Source of the DNA: Ichthyophthirius multifiliis
Taxonomy: Eukaryota > Ciliophora > Oligohymenophorea > Hymenostomatida
DNA length: 64,000 nucleotides
Reading direction: 5' to 3'
Assembly: GCF_000220395.1 (NCBI RefSeq)
Contig: NW_004086912.1
Span: 19,033-83,032, forward strand
Below the pieces are notes generated by a model. It had not been told where the DNA came from. It made no database searches and worked only from the letters and a program-made list of their open reading frames with translations. Of this stretch, positions 60,892-64,000 are shown piece after piece (the stretch's first letter is position 1; each line of letters starts with the position of its first letter). A program made the translations under genes and the position numbers.

Positions 60892-63002
60892 ATGAATAAT
60901 ATTTAAATAATTGATTTTTTATAATAAACATTTGAAATAAATTCAGGAACAAGTTCTATTAATTTAGATAGTAGGTATTAATTTTTATATATTTTTAAAA
61001 TATATTAAATAAATAAATAAAAATATTTATATATAAAGAAAAATTTTAGATTTAGAAAATATTATTGAATTTCTTAAAAAATTTTAAAATTTAAAAGATT
61101 TATCTTTAAAAAATAATAACTTAAAACACATTCCAGAATCAATAGAATAATTAGAAAAATTAGAGAATTTAAATATATAAAATAACCCATTTTAAAATGT
61201 AAAAAAATAATATAGAAATTAATTTAAATAGATAAAAAAAAAAGATAAAACAAATTGCTTAATGTTTAAAATATTTATTAAATTTAAAATAAATAAATAT
61301 TACGTTAAAACATAATAAAGAAGAACTTTATTTTTTAAAAAATATAAAATAATTAGAAATTATAAATAACAGATGTATAATAAAAATAATAATGTAAAAA
61401 AAAATAAAAATAAAAAAAAGAAATATAGGAAATATAAAATGAAGTATAAAATAATGAATAAAAAAATGTATTTATAAACATATAAATATAAAATATTTAT
61501 ATATATATATATATATTTATAGATATATTTATTTTTATATATTTATATTTATTTTAATTTTATTTTATTTTTTTTAAATAATTTTTTTTTTTTTATAAAG
61601 AATTTTTTTGTAAATTTAAAAGATTTTGAATTTTTAAAATAATAAGAAATAGATAATGCGATCGTAATATATTAATTTTAATAATAAAATATCTAAAATT
61701 AATAAAAAGATAATATTTGATGATATTAGATAAATGTATTAAAATAATTAATTTGAAAATAATCAAGAATTAATGTAATAATTTTAAAATTAAGTTCATT
61801 TAATTTTAAATTGCTTATAATAAAAAAATGGATTAGAAGAAAATATTTTTAAATAATATATGTTATAAATAAAATCTAAATATACAATATACGAACTATG
61901 TTTTTCTAAAATTATTGATTTTGCAGAAAGTATAGATAGTTTATTTTATAATTCTTTAGTATCAATACACGATTCTCATGCATTAATATTTAAATAGATG
62001 TCAAGTATTTCTTATAAAAATAAATATTTTAATTATTTTATATTAATTAATAAAAGAAATAATTTCAGATCAAAATTATAAAATTTAGTTTCTTTAAAAC
62101 AATTATAATTAATATTAATAAAATACTGATAATAAAAATATAGTATGTTTTTAAAAAATATATAAATAATTAATAAAAATAAAGTACTAAAATTAATTAA
62201 ATGAATTAAATGAGCAAATATAATAACTAAAAGAAGAAAATAAGCAATATTTAGATAAAATAATTCGTTTATCAAAATTATAAGATAATTCATATATAAA
62301 AGAATATACTAAGGAAAATTTTTAATAATAGGAAAGTAACAAAAGAACTTTTAGAGATCACAATTGTTCGCAAATTCAATCATTTAAATATTTACATATA
62401 AAATAATTAAAAGAAATAATAAATGAAATTTATACTTCTAAAGAATGGTTTGATAATAAATAAATAAAGTAAAATTTACCTTCATAAACATTAGAATAAC
62501 ATATGTATGAATATTTATCTTAAAAATATGGTTTAAAAGTAAAATTTATTTTAAATAATAAAATAAATAAAAATAAAGAATATGGTTATAGAATAAGCAA
62601 ATGTAATTATTAATAATTTAAAAAAATATAGTTAAGAAGATAATGATGTTTAAGTTTTTACAAAAATTTTGAAAAATGAATGTGATGAAAACTTCAGATA
62701 TGTATAAGGATAATTAAAAAAAACAATATAAGAATTATTATTCATGCATTTAAAAGGTAAAAATCCTCTAAAAACTAACGAAACTTAAAACAAATGGCAG
62801 ATAAAAGAATTAAAGGATATATAAAATTTAAGAAACTTTTGATATTATTAATTATATGTATAATAAAGATGATTCTAAACTATTATAAGATTAAATAAAT
62901 GAACATATATAATTTGAAAAATAAATATAAACAAACAAGTAATTATTAATTTAAATTGTTTAAAATGTATATGTAAAAAAAATATATTAATAAATTTAAA
63001 TA

Positions 63003-63034
<32 letters not shown>

Positions 63035-63650
63035 CATATAATAAAATACATATAATAATAATTATAATTAATTTTTATTTGTTTTATATAAAAATATATT
63101 TTTAATTATACATATACATATATACATATATAATATATATTTTTTTTTATGTATTTTTTTTATAGAGATTACAATTTATAATAATAAAATAAAAAGATAA
63201 AATATAATATTATTTATTTGAAAAATTAATTCTTGATTTTTAACTTTAAAGCCACGAAAAATTTTTATAACCTTTTATTTTAATTTTTAAGAAATTTGAT
63301 GTCGATTAAGATGGTATTATAAATGAAGTATAATATTTTTATAAAAATATTTTTTTATGATATTTTTTAAAACAAATAAGGAATAATTTAGAAATATTAT
63401 AAATGAAATGTAATTAAATATAAATTAAAATGAAATTTCTAGTTATTTAAGAGAAATATATTCATAAAATATTATAAGAATTACATTTTCTTAAGCTATA
63501 AATTTATTTTCCGAAGTAATATAAAAAAAATTAGTATTAAAACATATATTTTTTAATAAAGTAAACTATAATTATATAAAATGTATAAATGTCAATAATG
63601 TAAGCTTTATCTTTAAAAAATAATATCGAATGAATATATATATATATAAA
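60892..63650 (+). CDS. Leucine-rich-repeat and EF-hand protein, fragmented multi-exon gene
   Basis: The start MNNIQIIDFLQQTFEINSGT is followed by an intron at 60971-61049 (GTAGGTATTA...TTTTAG). LRRs follow: FQNLKDLSLKNNNLKHIPES, IEQLEKLENLNIQNNPF and, after a frame change in the A10 run near 61231-61240, CLKYLLNLKQINITL and FLKNIKQLEIINN. Later exon-like blocks (61700-62080; 62160-62540; 62600-62990) are hydrophilic and helical, for example QQLKEENKQYLDKIIRLSKL and MHLKGKNPLKTNETQNKWQI. Near 63290 comes FDVDQDGIINE, joined over a 53-base intron (63328-63380) to EQFRNIINEMQLN. Together they make a perfect EF-hand loop (D-x-D-x-D-G-x-I-x-x-E). Several junctions need one-base corrections, and the 3' end is uncertain. 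This suggests a calcium-responsive scaffold, possibly ciliary. It could be a gene in decay. Confidence 0.55.
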
Positions 63651-63771
63651 TAAACATTTTCTAAATAAAAAATAAAAAAAAAATTAAAATCGCTTAAAAT
63701 TAAAAATAAAAAAATATAAATTAAAAAAAAAAAAATTTAAAAAAATATAATACATATAAATAAATAAAAAT

Positions 63772-63808
<37 letters not shown>

Positions 63809-64000
63809 AATTATCAAATTTTTAATAAATATATATTCATATAAAAATATATTGAAATTTTTTATTATTAAAATTATAATAAAATTAATTATTGTTAAAG
63901 TTTGTTTTTAATGTTAACATAATTTAAAATTCGTTAATTTTTTATTTTACTATTAAAAAATTTAAAATCTTATTTTATTAAATATAATATATATTATATA
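63651..64000. other. AT-rich end of window
   Basis: TA repeats at about 63771-63808 and A/T runs. No gene and no telomeric repeat. Confidence 0.6.

Noticed and set aside
1-64000. tRNA, rRNA, CRISPR, transposase and telomere features
   Set aside because: No clover-leaf-like GC-richer segments, spaced repeats, transposase motifs or telomeric repeats were seen on reading both strands. A tRNAscan or Rfam search was not possible here.

Overview
The window is very AT-rich nuclear DNA of a ciliate. Every convincing gene uses TAA and TAG as glutamine and only TGA as stop, introns are short GT-AG and nearly pure A/T (about 35-250 nt), and there are no operons or ribosome binding sites. The extreme A+T content, Q/N/K-rich proteins and oligohymenophorean-type proteins suit a Tetrahymena relative, most like Ichthyophthirius multifiliis macronuclear DNA. 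The species is my inference from composition and was not tested. No tRNA, rRNA, telomere, CRISPR or transposase was seen. Bases 19790-20228 are an assembly gap.

Layout. 1-8 kb is a gene-poor, relic-rich stretch: a small three-exon gene (2448-2790), a fragment of a poly(A)-binding protein (PABP) gene (3400-3640), a decayed nitrilase (about 5500-6000) and a 5'-truncated, diverged PABP copy on the minus strand (6227-7790). 8-14.4 kb is a dense block of RNA and ribosome genes on the plus strand: ALKBH8-like tRNA wobble hydroxylase, PRP38 splicing factor, intact PABP behind a long oligo(A) leader, and NSA2 for 60S biogenesis. 14.8-20.5 kb holds a large unknown multi-pass membrane protein and a kinase with a DFE in place of DFG, whose tail runs into the gap. 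22-29.2 kb (minus) holds a CCDC146/MBO2-type ciliary coiled-coil protein and two tandem sorting nexins with identical intron positions. 29.5-33 kb (plus) has an unknown Q/N-rich protein and an unknown membrane protein. 33.3-35.1 kb (minus) is WRAP73/WDR8, with a small Cys-containing protein beyond it. 37.1-43.2 kb (minus) is one very long gene with a possible CH-like N terminus, a helical-repeat region and a charged coiled coil. 44-45.1 kb (minus) is an unknown Q/N-rich protein. 47.6-51.4 kb has a CaMK-like kinase with a TAA-encoded polyQ tail, then CEP44 and mitochondrial ribosomal protein bS6m. 52.5-55.7 kb is importin-7/8. 56.7-57.7 kb is another decayed PABP copy. 58.3-63.7 kb has a SNF5-like protein with a Cys cluster and AT-hooks, and a fragmented multi-exon LRR/EF-hand gene.

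Themes. Many genes serve RNA handling (ALKBH8, PRP38, PABP, NSA2, bS6m) or cilia and centrioles (CCDC146, WRAP73, CEP44). The most unusual feature is the PABP gene: four copies in different states of decay lie in 64 kb, and the intact one has a 48-nt oligo(A) leader that its own product could bind. Several genes (31.87, 40.21, 48.43, 48.78 kb and others) have isolated one-base frame breaks, mostly in homopolymers. Most are probably sequencing errors, so exon structures there are approximate.
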